A stretch of 25,284 nt of DNA from Pseudomonadota bacterium (GCA_023431205.1 JAEYXQ010000177.1:1-25284); one strand, 5' to 3'; numbered from the stretch's first letter, positions 7,801 through 15,962 are shown. Program-made: numbers and translations. The notes: generated by a model not told the origin, from the sequence alone.

Positions 7801-8730
7801 ATGCCCCGCCGCCGCACCATACCTGAAGCACACCCGGCCTTCACTCCCCTGCCGGTTCAGCACATCACACTGGCAGCCGGGCGGCGCATCGCCGTTCATG
7901 TTGCGGGCGGCCTCGGGAGCCGGCGCCTGCCGGTGGTGTGCCTGGCAGGCTATCACCGCAACATGGCTGACTTTACCGACCTGGCCCAGCAGTTTCGTCG
8001 CATGGGCGGCGGCGGCTGGCCGCTGGTGCTGGTGGACCTCGCCGGCCGCGGCCGCTCCGATGATCGAGCCAGAGGTGAGGACTACAACTCCGTCGCCGAT
8101 GCCCACGACGTCGCCAATGTCATGGCGGCGCTCGGGACCGGGCGCGCGGTGATCCTGGGACAGGGGCATGGCGGCCAGGTCGCCATGTTGCTGGCCACGG
8201 CGCATCCGCTCCTCGTGGGTGGAACCGTGCTGATCGATTCCGGGCCGATGACGGATTCGCGCGGCATCGTGCGCCTGCGCAACAACGTTGCGCATCTGCA
8301 CTCCCTGCGGGGCAAGGCGGTGGCTGCCGGCTTCCGCCGCGTGCTCGGTGGGGACTATCCCGGGCTGGCGGAGGATCAACTCGATCGCCTCAGCCTGCGG
8401 ACCCACTATCTCGACCGGCGCGGGCGGGCCCGGCCGCTGTTCGACAACCGGCTCATCGAGGCGCTGAACACGTTCAGCTTCGATGATGTGCTGGTGGCGC
8501 AGTGGCCGCTGTTCGATGCGTTGCGCTGCGCGCCGCTGATGATGATGCGGACCCAACTGACCGACCAACTGCGGCGCGAAACCTTCGAAGAGATGATGCG
8601 GCGGCGTCCGGATGCGGTGGCCCTGACCATGGAAGGACAGGGCTCCCCTGCCCTGCTCGAACACGCCGAGGAAGCGGAAGCGATAGCAGGCTTCGTGCAA
8701 CAGGCCAGTGCGGGCGCCCGGGCCGCGTGA
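7801..8730 (+). CDS. alpha/beta-hydrolase-fold protein lacking canonical Ser and His
   Basis: The 309-residue protein has the layout of a single-domain alpha/beta hydrolase: an oxyanion-like GYHRNMADF near residue 50, LVLVDLAGRGRS near 80, the nucleophile elbow, and a C-terminal GQG..ALLE segment. The elbow reads G-Q-G-H-G-G, so the usual Ser (G-x-S-x-G) is Gly122. The segment where relatives carry GHAPLL reads GSPALL, which puts Ser282 at the expected His. Asp255 could be the remaining triad acid. The frame is intact, and each substitution needs two base changes from a Ser or His codon. The ATG at 7801 has GGAG seven bases upstream. It diverges from dapA and converges on the OmpA gene. A hydrolase function is doubtful, and a binding or pseudoenzyme role is my inference. 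Confidence 0.8.
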   Translation: MPRRRTIPEAHPAFTPLPVQHITLAAGRRIAVHVAGGLGSRRLPVVCLAGYHRNMADFTDLAQQFRRMGGGGWPLVLVDLAGRGRSDDRARGEDYNSVADAHDVANVMAALGTGRAVILGQGHGGQVAMLLATAHPLLVGGTVLIDSGPMTDSRGIVRLRNNVAHLHSLRGKAVAAGFRRVLGGDYPGLAEDQLDRLSLRTHYLDRRGRARPLFDNRLIEALNTFSFDDVLVAQWPLFDALRCAPLMMMRTQLTDQLRRETFEEMMRRRPDAVALTMEGQGSPALLEHAEEAEAIAGFVQQASAGARAA

Positions 8731-8796
8731 TCTAGGCGGCTAGGACGCCACATTCGGCGCGACTGCATCGGCCTGATGCGGACGGCGGCCGCAGGC

Positions 8797-10902
8797 TCAG
8801 GTGTTGCCGCCGGCCAGTTTCACCACGATGCGCCGGTTCTGCCGCTTCCCGTCCGCCGTGTCGTTCGACGCGATCGGCGAGGCCTCGCCGAAACCGAGGG
8901 CGTAAAGGCGCCTGGGCGCCACGCCCCGCTCGATCAGCGCGGCGACCACAGCCTCCGCGCGGGCGACCGACAGCGCCAGGTTGAGGGTCTCATCGCCATC
9001 GGAATCGGTATGCCCCTCCACGTGCACGAGCGCTTCCGGGCAGGTTGCGAGGTAGCCCGCCAGTTCATCGAGCGCGGCCTCGGAATCGGTCGACATGATC
9101 GCTGCGCCGGACTGGAACAGGATGCCGTTGCGGCGAGAAAAATCGGCCAGGGCCGCTTCGCACAGATCAGCTCCCGCCGGGGCCGTTGCCGTGGCGACCG
9201 GTTCGGCGGGCTGCGCTTCGACAACGGCCTGCGCCGCCGCAACAATCTCCATGTCCCAGGGGCCGGGGTCGGCACCCAGAAGCGCGGTCACAGCATTCTC
9301 GACTTCAGCGCTGGGTGCCGTGCCGCGCAATTGCCACCGCCCCCCCGAAAAATCGAGAGCCCCTTCAGTCAGGAGAGCCAGAGCGCGGAGGCCGGACTGG
9401 AGACTCACACCGAAGGTTGCCGGGGCGCCGGCAGCAACCGAGACGGCTTCGATGTTGGCGCCGGCCAGCCCGTCAGACACGAACTGCAGGGTTGCCGGAG
9501 CCGGCACCTGCCCTGCCACAACTGCCGTGCCATCGGCCGATACATCGATGGAGAAGGCGTAGTTGGGGTCGGGGTCGACGGCGGGCGAGATGTCTTCTGC
9601 GGGCTGTGTCACCAGCGGCTGAGCGACAACAGAGGGCTCAGATACCGGCTCCTCCACCCGTGGTTCGACAACCGGTTCGGGCCGCGTGGCAATGGCCATG
9701 GACCACCCGGACGCTGCGAGCTGGCGGGCAGCGAAATCGCGCCCGATGGCGGCACGATCCGCCAGGGACTTCGGGGTGCCTGTCAATGTCCAGCCGCGTC
9801 CGTCGAATTCGACGCTGCCGGCGGAGAAGCGATCCAGCAGCGCCACGGCAGTTTCGGCCATGGTCAGGAAGTTCGCCGGCTCGCCGGAGGCATAGCTCAC
9901 CCCGGAGAGCCCTTCGATACCTGCAGCACGGGAGAGGGAGGCCTCGACGTCCGGATTGGGAAGATTACCCTCGAAACCAATGTCGCCCGAGGGAGCTTTC
10001 GAGACTTGCCAGCGATACGGGTCCGCCACCGGAGCTTTTACGTCGAACATGGCGAGGACCATGCCTTCTGGCGGTCCCTGCTCGTGAAGGGCGCGAAGCG
10101 CCAGGTAGTCGGTGGCGGTGGCAGCCGAGCCAGTGACGACGGCGACGTTCTCTCGAAGCGAGAACCTACCCTCGGCAAGCTTTGCTAGGACAGCAAGGCC
10201 GAAATCGACATGGGCGGAGTAGCGCTCGGGTTCGCCACGGCCGAGCCTCAGCCAGGTGACATCCGCGCCTGACACGGCGGCAAAGCGGTCGCGCGTGCCC
10301 TGGTCAGGCGCGTAGCCGTCGAACACCAGCGTGCCGCCGGGCTGAAGATTTGCACTGACCCAGTAGTCTTCAACACGGGGCGGCTCCAGGACCACGATGC
10401 TGCCGGCCTGTGCCAGACGGGTGACCACGTCCTCGGCCATTTCGGCGGTCGGCGGTGCGCCCGTGAGGCCGATTTCCGCACCGCTGATGCCAGTCGCCAC
10501 CGCAGTGTCCAGCGCTGCAGTTCGATAGGGATCCGAAAGGTCGAAGTCGGGTACATACCCAGAGAGTTCAATGCCCTGGCCGTGGAACTTCGCGTGCCAC
10601 TGATAGGGTTTGATCAGAGGTGCAATGACTGCGACCTGGCCGTTCGGGGAGAAGATTGGCTGGACAGCCGCTAGCCGGACGCGAGTAGCCTCGATCTCGC
10701 CGGCGGCTGTGCCGGTCAGCAGCAGCGGGCGGCCGTCCACATGAAGATCAGCCCGGGAATAGCCGAGATGGCTGAGCGCCCCCTGCCCCTTGGACAGCAA
10801 GTCCGGCTCGATCGATGCCCCAGTCATGGCAACCGCGATGGAAGTGCCACAAAGCACAGTGATCGCCCCCGGGACGATCCACTTCAGCATGTCCTTGATC
10901 AT
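8797..10902 (-). CDS. OmpA-family protein with BON-like repeats
   Basis: The 701-residue envelope protein probably ties the cell wall to the inner or outer membrane. Residues 7-28 form one hydrophobic segment (uncleaved anchor or signal). Several BON-like repeats follow to about 425 and again from about 465 to 560, separated by a Pro/Glu/Val-rich linker at roughly 425-465. The last 120 residues are an OmpA C-terminal peptidoglycan-binding domain, with GHTDSDGDETLN...LSVARAEAV and the Asp and Arg that hold diaminopimelate. The organisation recalls mycobacterial ArfA/OmpATb. Two ATGs are possible (10902 and 10890), and each has an AGGA too close for normal spacing. Stop codons of this gene and the hydrolase-fold gene face each other across 66 bases. 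Confidence 0.85.
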   Translation of the reverse strand: MIKDMLKWIVPGAITVLCGTSIAVAMTGASIEPDLLSKGQGALSHLGYSRADLHVDGRPLLLTGTAAGEIEATRVRLAAVQPIFSPNGQVAVIAPLIKPYQWHAKFHGQGIELSGYVPDFDLSDPYRTAALDTAVATGISGAEIGLTGAPPTAEMAEDVVTRLAQAGSIVVLEPPRVEDYWVSANLQPGGTLVFDGYAPDQGTRDRFAAVSGADVTWLRLGRGEPERYSAHVDFGLAVLAKLAEGRFSLRENVAVVTGSAATATDYLALRALHEQGPPEGMVLAMFDVKAPVADPYRWQVSKAPSGDIGFEGNLPNPDVEASLSRAAGIEGLSGVSYASGEPANFLTMAETAVALLDRFSAGSVEFDGRGWTLTGTPKSLADRAAIGRDFAARQLAASGWSMAIATRPEPVVEPRVEEPVSEPSVVAQPLVTQPAEDISPAVDPDPNYAFSIDVSADGTAVVAGQVPAPATLQFVSDGLAGANIEAVSVAAGAPATFGVSLQSGLRALALLTEGALDFSGGRWQLRGTAPSAEVENAVTALLGADPGPWDMEIVAAAQAVVEAQPAEPVATATAPAGADLCEAALADFSRRNGILFQSGAAIMSTDSEAALDELAGYLATCPEALVHVEGHTDSDGDETLNLALSVARAEAVVAALIERGVAPRRLYALGFGEASPIASNDTADGKRQNRRIVVKLAGGNT

Positions 10903-11024
10903 TCCTGGTCCGAATAGGAAATCCGCAAATCAGCAGCAAGACTAGAGCATTTGCCAACGGCGTGAAACGCGGGGTCGCTCATCCGAACAGTGCTTTTGGA
11001 TCAGGTCTGCTCCAGACGGCAGAC

Positions 11025-11056
11025 AAAAAGAAAGGCCCGGCGTGAGCCGGGCCTTT
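11025..11056 (-). terminator. strong intrinsic terminator of the porin gene
   Basis: A perfect eleven-pair stem (11056-11046 with 11041-11031) surrounds a four-base loop. On the minus strand it is followed by C and then five Ts. It lies 24 bases after the porin stop. The plus-strand side has no T run, so it serves the porin only. Confidence 0.93.
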
Positions 11057-11080
11057 CCGAAGTCCAGTGTAATCCGAGGA

Positions 11081-12490
11081 TTACTGGAATTCCTTGGCAG
11101 CCTTGAAGGTGACCTTGTAGGCACCGTTCTGCTGAGCCTGAGCGGCGACGGACGAGGTGAAACCACCGCCCGGAGCCCACTGCAGTTCGGCCTTGCCGTA
11201 GAAGTCGGACCAGGCAGCAGCCGGGGCGACCGGAGCAACGTCGGCAGCGTGGCCGTAGACGCCGATTTCACCGACCAGCTTGAGCGACTCGGTGACGGCA
11301 GCGACGAGCTGCAGTGCAACCTGGTAGCCGTCGCCAACACCGTCGACGCCGTCGTTGAAGTAGCGGCCGCCGAGGTTGATTTCGATGCCTTCGGCAACCT
11401 TGGCGCCGATGGAGCCGCCCAGACCGAAGTCGGTCGGGATGGTGGCGCCGGCAGCGTCGGTAGCACCGCTGAACTCACCCGAGAGAGCGATCTTGAACAT
11501 GTCGAAGGTCGCTTCGCCGGAGACGAGACCGTTCCACCAGGTGCGGTAGGCGGTACCAGCAGCGGTCACCAGGGTCGGGTTCAGCGAACCACCGGTGCTC
11601 AGAGCAGCGCGGAGCTTGAAGGCGTCGAAGGTGCCGGTAAAGCCAGCGTGGATGACGTAGCTGTCTTCTTCGTTGGCAGCGCCGTTCAGCAGGCCGTCAA
11701 CACCGCCGCTGATGTGAGCAGTGATGCCGTTGCCGGAGTAGTCGAGAACACCGATCAGGGCGCCAGCGTTGGCGTCGATGCGCTCCAGACCTTCGAGACC
11801 GAGCTTGCCGACAAAGCCTTCACCGAACGAGGACTCGATCTGAATGACGTGACCGCCAGTCTCGAGACCACGCTTGGACACGCCCTTGTCAACGGCGTCG
11901 GAGATAAACAGGCCGGTGAAGTTGAACGGCTCGTCGTCGCCATCGTTGAAGATAGAGCCCTTGCGGCCGGCGCTGATGATGGTGGTGTCACCAACCTGGA
12001 CGTAAGCGTCCTGGAAGCGCAGCGGATGCGCGTCGCCGTTCACGAGGTTGATGGCACCGTTGGCGTTGTGGTAGCTGCGGGTGTACTGACGCTCACGCAG
12101 GTTCAGCACGACGCGGGCCGGACCGAAGTCGCTCGAGGCGGTCGCCACGAACTTCAGCAGAGCTTCGACCTTGGAATCCCAGTCGTTGTTACCAACAAGA
12201 GCCGGAGCGCCGGTGCTCGGAGCGTCGATCTTGCGGATACCGAACAGGGTGTTGGCGATCTGAGTGCCAGCAACCGGCGGGTTGTCGTTGGCGTAGTTGC
12301 CCCACACGAATTCGTAGGAGACCTTGCCCGAGATCTGCAGGCAGTTGGTGTCCGACGAAATGGTCAGGCCGGATAGACCGAGAGAGTCGCAGACGTCCAG
12401 CGACGTCAGCACGCCCAGGTCGGCAGCGTAGCCAGCGGTCGAGAGACCGGCAGCGGCGACAGAACCGAGGATAAGGCTCTTGAGTTTCAT
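11081..12490 (-). CDS. outer-membrane porin, Porin_2-like
   Basis: This is a general diffusion channel of the alphaproteobacterial outer membrane, 469 residues long. A clear signal peptide (MKLKSLILGSVAAAGLSTAG, cleavage likely after AYA, giving mature ADLG) is followed by a domain with two Cys (VCDS and NCLQISGKVSYEF), as in the Porin_2 family. The rest is alternating beta-strand sequence rich in Gly, Asp and aromatic residues. The start at 12490 is fixed by a perfect GGAGGT six bases upstream. An in-frame ATG eight codons earlier lies before that site. The last residues are EFQ, so the usual terminal Phe is one from the end. The signal and Shine-Dalgarno strength suggest high expression. 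It is followed by a strong terminator. Confidence 0.9.
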   Translation of the reverse strand: MKLKSLILGSVAAAGLSTAGYAADLGVLTSLDVCDSLGLSGLTISSDTNCLQISGKVSYEFVWGNYANDNPPVAGTQIANTLFGIRKIDAPSTGAPALVGNNDWDSKVEALLKFVATASSDFGPARVVLNLRERQYTRSYHNANGAINLVNGDAHPLRFQDAYVQVGDTTIISAGRKGSIFNDGDDEPFNFTGLFISDAVDKGVSKRGLETGGHVIQIESSFGEGFVGKLGLEGLERIDANAGALIGVLDYSGNGITAHISGGVDGLLNGAANEEDSYVIHAGFTGTFDAFKLRAALSTGGSLNPTLVTAAGTAYRTWWNGLVSGEATFDMFKIALSGEFSGATDAAGATIPTDFGLGGSIGAKVAEGIEINLGGRYFNDGVDGVGDGYQVALQLVAAVTESLKLVGEIGVYGHAADVAPVAPAAAWSDFYGKAELQWAPGGGFTSSVAAQAQQNGAYKVTFKAAKEFQ

Positions 12491-12546
12491 TAAGTGACCT
12501 CCAAAGTCAGTCATTTTGGTGCCGGTTACCCAGCGGTTTGTCGAAA

Positions 12547-12586
12547 CGCGACCACACTATTCGTGGTGCAGTGTGTTGCCGTCGCG
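12547..12586 (-). promoter_or_regulatory. bulged hairpin in the predicted porin leader
   Basis: CGCGAC (12547-12552) pairs with GTCGCG (12581-12586), and CACACT (12553-12558) pairs with AGTGTG (12570-12575). This gives twelve pairs with an 11-base loop and a five-base bulge on one side. It ends 56 bases before the porin start codon, so it would be in the mRNA leader. Confidence 0.55.
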
Positions 12587-12628
12587 CTGCGACCGACAAA
12601 CGATCCCATGCATGGATTCGCAGGACCC

Positions 12629-12656
12629 ACTCTACGCAGGGCGAAAAAGGACGCAA
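12629..12656 (-). promoter_or_regulatory. candidate porin promoter
   Basis: TTGCGT (12656-12651), a 16-base spacer and TAGAGT (12634-12629) on the minus strand. This would give a leader of about 130 bases. The match is modest and other placements are possible. Confidence 0.35.
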
Positions 12657-12792
12657 TCGCGCAAAAGCCGTTTTCCGGGATCAGCAATATGGTTGCAAAC
12701 CGGATGTTGCAGATTCAGCACACAATCGGAAACCTCCTGTTAAGATGGCTGAACAGGCAGTTAAGCGCCGGATTTGCTGGGGTTATTGAGGG

Positions 12793-12806
12793 CTGGCGTA
12801 CGCCAG
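12793..12806. repeat. 14-base perfect palindrome downstream of nagA
   Basis: CTGGCGTACGCCAG reads the same on both strands. It is about 95 bases after the nagA stop. The two-base centre is too small for a hairpin loop and no T run follows, so a protein-binding site is more likely than a terminator. A looser CACCC-AC-GGGTG repeat follows at 12814-12825. Confidence 0.45.
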
Positions 12807-12899
12807 GTTGCTGCACCCACGGGTGGAACCCTAAGATTCGACTGAGCCCTACATCTGGCTAGATTGTGCCCGAATGGTGAAATCAGGCGGGACGAGCGA

Positions 12900-14063
12900 C
12901 TATTCTCGGGACCAGACTCTGCTGCCGGCGATCCAGGTCGAAGAGACGCTCAGGTCAGCAGCAAGATGGGCGAAGTTGGCGAGGGTGCCCTGCGCCAGCT
13001 GACCGTGCAGGGACTCTGCGCCAATGGCCTCTGCCGGGTACAGCGCGGCCATTCGCAGCGCTTCCTCGAGCGGCAGGCCCACGCGGCGGTGCATGAAGCG
13101 CACCGCATCGATCATGTCGAGGTCGGCACCGGCCAGGGTGCCGTCGGCCAGCCGGAGGGCGCCATCGGCGCGGGTGATGGTGCGGCCGTTCAAAGTCATG
13201 GTGGTGAGATCGGTGCCGGTCTGAGACATGGCATCGGTGACAAGGAAAATACGACCGGGACCAGCCTTGCCTCTTAGAGCCGCCGCCACGCTGGCCGGGT
13301 GCACGTGGATGCCATCGGCGATCAATCCGGCGAACACGTCCGGCGTGTCGAGCACAGCTCCGACAACCCCAGGCTCTCGATTGCCCAGCTGACTCATGGC
13401 GTTGAACAGGTGGGTCGCCATACGGGCACCGGAGTGGAACGCAGCGACCACGGTGTCGTAGCCGGCGTCCGAGTGCCCAATGCTCACCGTGATGTCAGCG
13501 TCGGCTAGCGCGGCGATCTGTACTGGGGTGACTGTTTCAGCTGCCACCGTACAAACGAGGTTGGGCAGGCTTCGCCCTGCCCGGATCAGTCGCTCAAGGT
13601 CCGCATCATCCATGGGCCGGATCAGGTTCGGGTCGTGCGTGCCTTTGCGGCCAAGCGCCAAGTGCGGCCCCTCGAGATGCAACCCGAGGAAACCCGGCAC
13701 CCGTTCCCGCACCGCGGCAACGCCTGCCGCTATGGCTGCCTCGTTCACGGCCACGGTATCGGTAATCAGCGTTGGCAGGAGTGCAGTCGTGCCGAACTGA
13801 GCGTGAGCCGCGCAGATAGTGCGAATGGCCTCCAGCGAGGGGTCATTGTTGAAGAGTACGCCGCCACCGCCGTTGACCTGGAGGTCGACGAACCCGGGAA
13901 CGACCATGCCGGAGGTCAACTCGACGCGTTGCGCCGAGGCGGGAATATCACCGGCCGAGACGACCGCCGAGACGTGTCCGAACTCGACCAGCAAGGCAGC
14001 GTCATCGTGCCAACGGTGACCGTCGAACAAGCGGGATGCGAAGACCGCGGTGATCTCGCTCAT
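12900..14063 (-). CDS. nagA: N-acetylglucosamine-6-phosphate deacetylase
   Basis: NagA removes the acetyl group from GlcNAc-6-phosphate in the cytoplasm, giving GlcN-6-phosphate. The amidohydrolase fold shows VPGFVDLQVNGGGG near residue 56, the metal-ligand Glu in HLEGPH near 131, His in IGHSDAGYD near 195, His in ATHLFNAMSQLGNREPG near 217, and the catalytic Asp in VTDAM near 278. The length of 387 residues is normal. Its ATG at 14063 overlaps the TGA of the upstream deaminase gene (ATGA). It is the last gene of the gntR-deaminase-nagA operon, and I see no clear terminator after it. Confidence 0.95.
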   Translation of the reverse strand: MSEITAVFASRLFDGHRWHDDAALLVEFGHVSAVVSAGDIPASAQRVELTSGMVVPGFVDLQVNGGGGVLFNNDPSLEAIRTICAAHAQFGTTALLPTLITDTVAVNEAAIAAGVAAVRERVPGFLGLHLEGPHLALGRKGTHDPNLIRPMDDADLERLIRAGRSLPNLVCTVAAETVTPVQIAALADADITVSIGHSDAGYDTVVAAFHSGARMATHLFNAMSQLGNREPGVVGAVLDTPDVFAGLIADGIHVHPASVAAALRGKAGPGRIFLVTDAMSQTGTDLTTMTLNGRTITRADGALRLADGTLAGADLDMIDAVRFMHRRVGLPLEEALRMAALYPAEAIGAESLHGQLAQGTLANFAHLAADLSVSSTWIAGSRVWSRE

Positions 14064-15091
14064 ACCGTTTCCGTCACCTTCTTCAGCAGACGTGGTTCGT
14101 CGGGATTGAGTCCGCGGTGGCGCGCCAGTGCTTCGACGAAGGCATAGAACGAGACGACCAGCGCCAGCGGATCCGTCAACGGATGACCCGTGGTGGCGAA
14201 GGGGAGACGGCTCGCGGGCCCCTGCCGATCACTGGTGAGGAAGGCGAGTGCACCCTGCCCTGCGAGCTTGTGCGCCATATCGGCGACCGAAGGCTCGGCT
14301 GCGTCGCGGGCCGCCAAGCCGAGCACCGGATATCCCTGGGTCACGATCGCCACCGGCCCGTGCATCACTTCGGCAGAACTGTAGGATTCGGCCTGGATGC
14401 CACAGGTCTCCTTGAACTTGAGAGCGGCTTCGTTGGCGATGGCCCAGCCCGGGCCGCGGCCCAGCACATAGAGCGCGTCCTGCCCATCGAGTGCCTCGAT
14501 GAGCGGAGACCAGTCGCAGTCCACTGCCTGCTCCAGGGCGGTCGGCAGATCGCGAACGGCGCGCACGAGTTGCTCGTCGCCGCTCCAGCGCGCCAGCAGC
14601 GCCAGGCCGGCGACAACGGACGCAACAAAGGTCTTGGTGGCCGCAACGCTGCGTTCCACGCCCGCATGCAGTTCGATGGTGTAATCAGCCGCTTCGGTGA
14701 GAGGAGAGCCGGCGGTGTTAGTGATGGCTATGGTCTTGGCACCGGAGCCCCGCGCCGACCGAGCCATTCCCACGATGTCCGGACTTTTGCCCGATTGCGA
14801 AATGGCAATTGCGGCGCCGCGGTCGAGACGGAGCGAGCGCCCGTAGATGGACGCGATGGAGGGACCGACAGAGGCGACGGGGACGCCCACAGCCAGCTCG
14901 ATTGCGTATTTCAGGTAGGCGGCGGCATGGTCAGACGAACCACGGGCAATGGTCGCGACGACGGTGGGGTCGGTCTCGCGAAGGGCAGCAGCTGCAGTGT
15001 CAATGACGCCCTGGCTGCGATCGAGGAATTTTGCGACGACGGACGGGATTTCCCGCACTTCTGCGTACATGTGGGTGTGAGGGAGTGTCAT
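14060..15091 (-). CDS. SIS-domain glucosamine-6-phosphate deaminase (NagB-II type)
   Basis: The protein has two sugar-isomerase (SIS) domains like the isomerase half of GlmS, but no glutaminase domain. Visible motifs are ARGSSDHAAAYLKYAIE near 50, ISQSGKSPD near 98, ATKTFVAS near 151, LGRGPGWAIANEAALKFKE near 215 and SAEVMHGPVAIV. The C-terminal KKVTETV resembles the GlmS tail. Sitting between nagA and a GntR gene, it is best explained as the NagB-II deaminase. That enzyme converts GlcN-6-phosphate to fructose-6-phosphate plus ammonia, replacing classical NagB. An AgaS-like activity on another amino sugar cannot be excluded. The ATG at 15091 overlaps the regulator's stop in the ATGA form. Confidence 0.88.
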   Translation of the reverse strand: MTLPHTHMYAEVREIPSVVAKFLDRSQGVIDTAAAALRETDPTVVATIARGSSDHAAAYLKYAIELAVGVPVASVGPSIASIYGRSLRLDRGAAIAISQSGKSPDIVGMARSARGSGAKTIAITNTAGSPLTEAADYTIELHAGVERSVAATKTFVASVVAGLALLARWSGDEQLVRAVRDLPTALEQAVDCDWSPLIEALDGQDALYVLGRGPGWAIANEAALKFKETCGIQAESYSSAEVMHGPVAIVTQGYPVLGLAARDAAEPSVADMAHKLAGQGALAFLTSDRQGPASRLPFATTGHPLTDPLALVVSFYAFVEALARHRGLNPDEPRLLKKVTETV

Positions 15092-15873
15092 GCCCTGGCG
15101 CCTCCGGGCGTTGGTGCGCCGATCCGCAGTTCGGCGACAAAGTCGTAGGTGTCGCCCCGGTAAACGGAGCGGGTGAATTCGATGACTCGTCCCGATGCGA
15201 GATAGGACAGCCGCTCGATGTGGAGGCCGGCCGATCCTGCGGGAACTTGCAACAGCCGGGCGTCGGCCTCGCCGAGATTGGCCGCCCGTATTCGCTGGAG
15301 CGCCCTGACGGGCCGGTTGCCGGACCGGTCCAGATGCCGGTACAGCGAGTCTGCGACCGCTTCCGGATCGGGCAGCACGGAGACGGAGAGACTGGCCCGC
15401 TCGATCGCCAGAGGCGAATCGCCGGTGAGGCGGAGGCGGGCTATCCGGGCAACCTGTTCACCCGCCGACAGACCGAGCGCAACCGTTTCTTCCGGCGACG
15501 GCTCGTAGCGGCCCCGGGCCAGCCATTCGGCCCGTACCGACATGCCACGCCTGGCCATGTCCTCGGTGAAGGAGGTGAGTTGCGACAGCGACTGCTCGAC
15601 GCGCTGAGTGCGCGGCGCCACGAAGGTGCCGGAGCCATGCTTCTGAATCAGCACGCCTTCCTGCACCAGTTGCAGCACGGCCTTGCGCACGGTCACCCGC
15701 GAGACGTCCACTCTGCTGGCGAGATCACGTTCCGACGGCAGGGCGTCTCCGGGATTGATGTCCCCACGGCGAACCGCGTCCTCGATCCAGCGCTTGAGCT
15801 GCAGATACAGCGGTCCACCCTGCGGTAGGGCAACCGGCCCTTCACCGAAGAACCCACTGGACGTATTCAACAC
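15088..15873 (-). CDS. GntR-family regulator (HutC/UTRA subfamily) of amino-sugar genes
   Basis: The N-terminal winged helix-turn-helix includes LPSERDLASRVDVSRVTVRK and ends in GVLIQKHGSGTFV. The C-terminal UTRA ligand domain runs from about residue 95 to 255. I start at GTG 15873 (261 residues, the family norm), because GGGGA lies five bases upstream. The frame stays open much further, and an ATG at 15936 is possible, but it overlaps the predicted -10 box and operator, which argues against it. As first gene of its operon it would be autoregulated. By analogy with NagR/YvoA and DasR the effector is probably an amino-sugar phosphate, which is inference. Confidence 0.9.
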   Translation of the reverse strand: MLNTSSGFFGEGPVALPQGGPLYLQLKRWIEDAVRRGDINPGDALPSERDLASRVDVSRVTVRKAVLQLVQEGVLIQKHGSGTFVAPRTQRVEQSLSQLTSFTEDMARRGMSVRAEWLARGRYEPSPEETVALGLSAGEQVARIARLRLTGDSPLAIERASLSVSVLPDPEAVADSLYRHLDRSGNRPVRALQRIRAANLGEADARLLQVPAGSAGLHIERLSYLASGRVIEFTRSVYRGDTYDFVAELRIGAPTPGGARA

Positions 15874-15934
15874 AGACTTCCCCAATCGACGATGCCGCGA
15901 ACGCTGTTGCGGCAGGGCAGGCCGCATGGGCAAC

Positions 15935-15962
15935 ATGATACCAATAAAATACCATTCACCAA
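15935..15962 (-). promoter_or_regulatory. candidate promoter and operator of the gntR-deaminase-nagA operon
   Basis: TTGGTG (15962-15957), a 16-base spacer and TATCAT (15940-15935) on the minus strand. Inside and over the -10 box lies TGGTATTTTATTGGTAT (15954-15938). It is two TGGTAT half-sites in direct repeat with 11-base period. A nearly identical copy faces murQ. Confidence 0.65.

Larger units (their letters stand above)
12491..12899. other. 409-base intergenic region between porin and nagA
   Basis: I see no convincing gene. It should hold the porin promoter and leader and the 3' end of the nag operon. It contains a bulged hairpin (12547-12586), a weak promoter (12629-12656), a CCATGCATGG palindrome near the predicted start of transcription (12606-12615) and a 14-base palindrome (12793-12806). 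An orphan AGGAGG on the minus strand (12737-12732) would start only a 14-codon frame. Confidence 0.6.

Noticed and set aside
8765..8779. GCATC/GATGC hairpin between the hydrolase-fold and OmpA genes as a bidirectional terminator
   Set aside because: Only five pairs and no T run on either side.
8776..10188. 470-codon plus-strand frame opposite the OmpA-family gene
   Set aside because: The minus-strand protein has a clear OmpA domain; the plus-strand product is Gly/Arg-rich with no recognisable fold.
11042..12376. 444-codon plus-strand frame opposite the porin gene
   Set aside because: The porin has a signal peptide, Shine-Dalgarno and terminator; the antisense frame is a codon-bias shadow.
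12650..12737. Mini-gene after the orphan AGGAGG on the minus strand upstream of the porin
   Set aside because: The first start after it opens only 14 codons, with no similarity I recognise. It could be a leader peptide, but support is too thin.
14117..15148. 343-codon plus-strand frame opposite the SIS deaminase gene
   Set aside because: The deaminase is strongly supported by motifs and operon overlaps; no ribosome site or domain on the plus strand.
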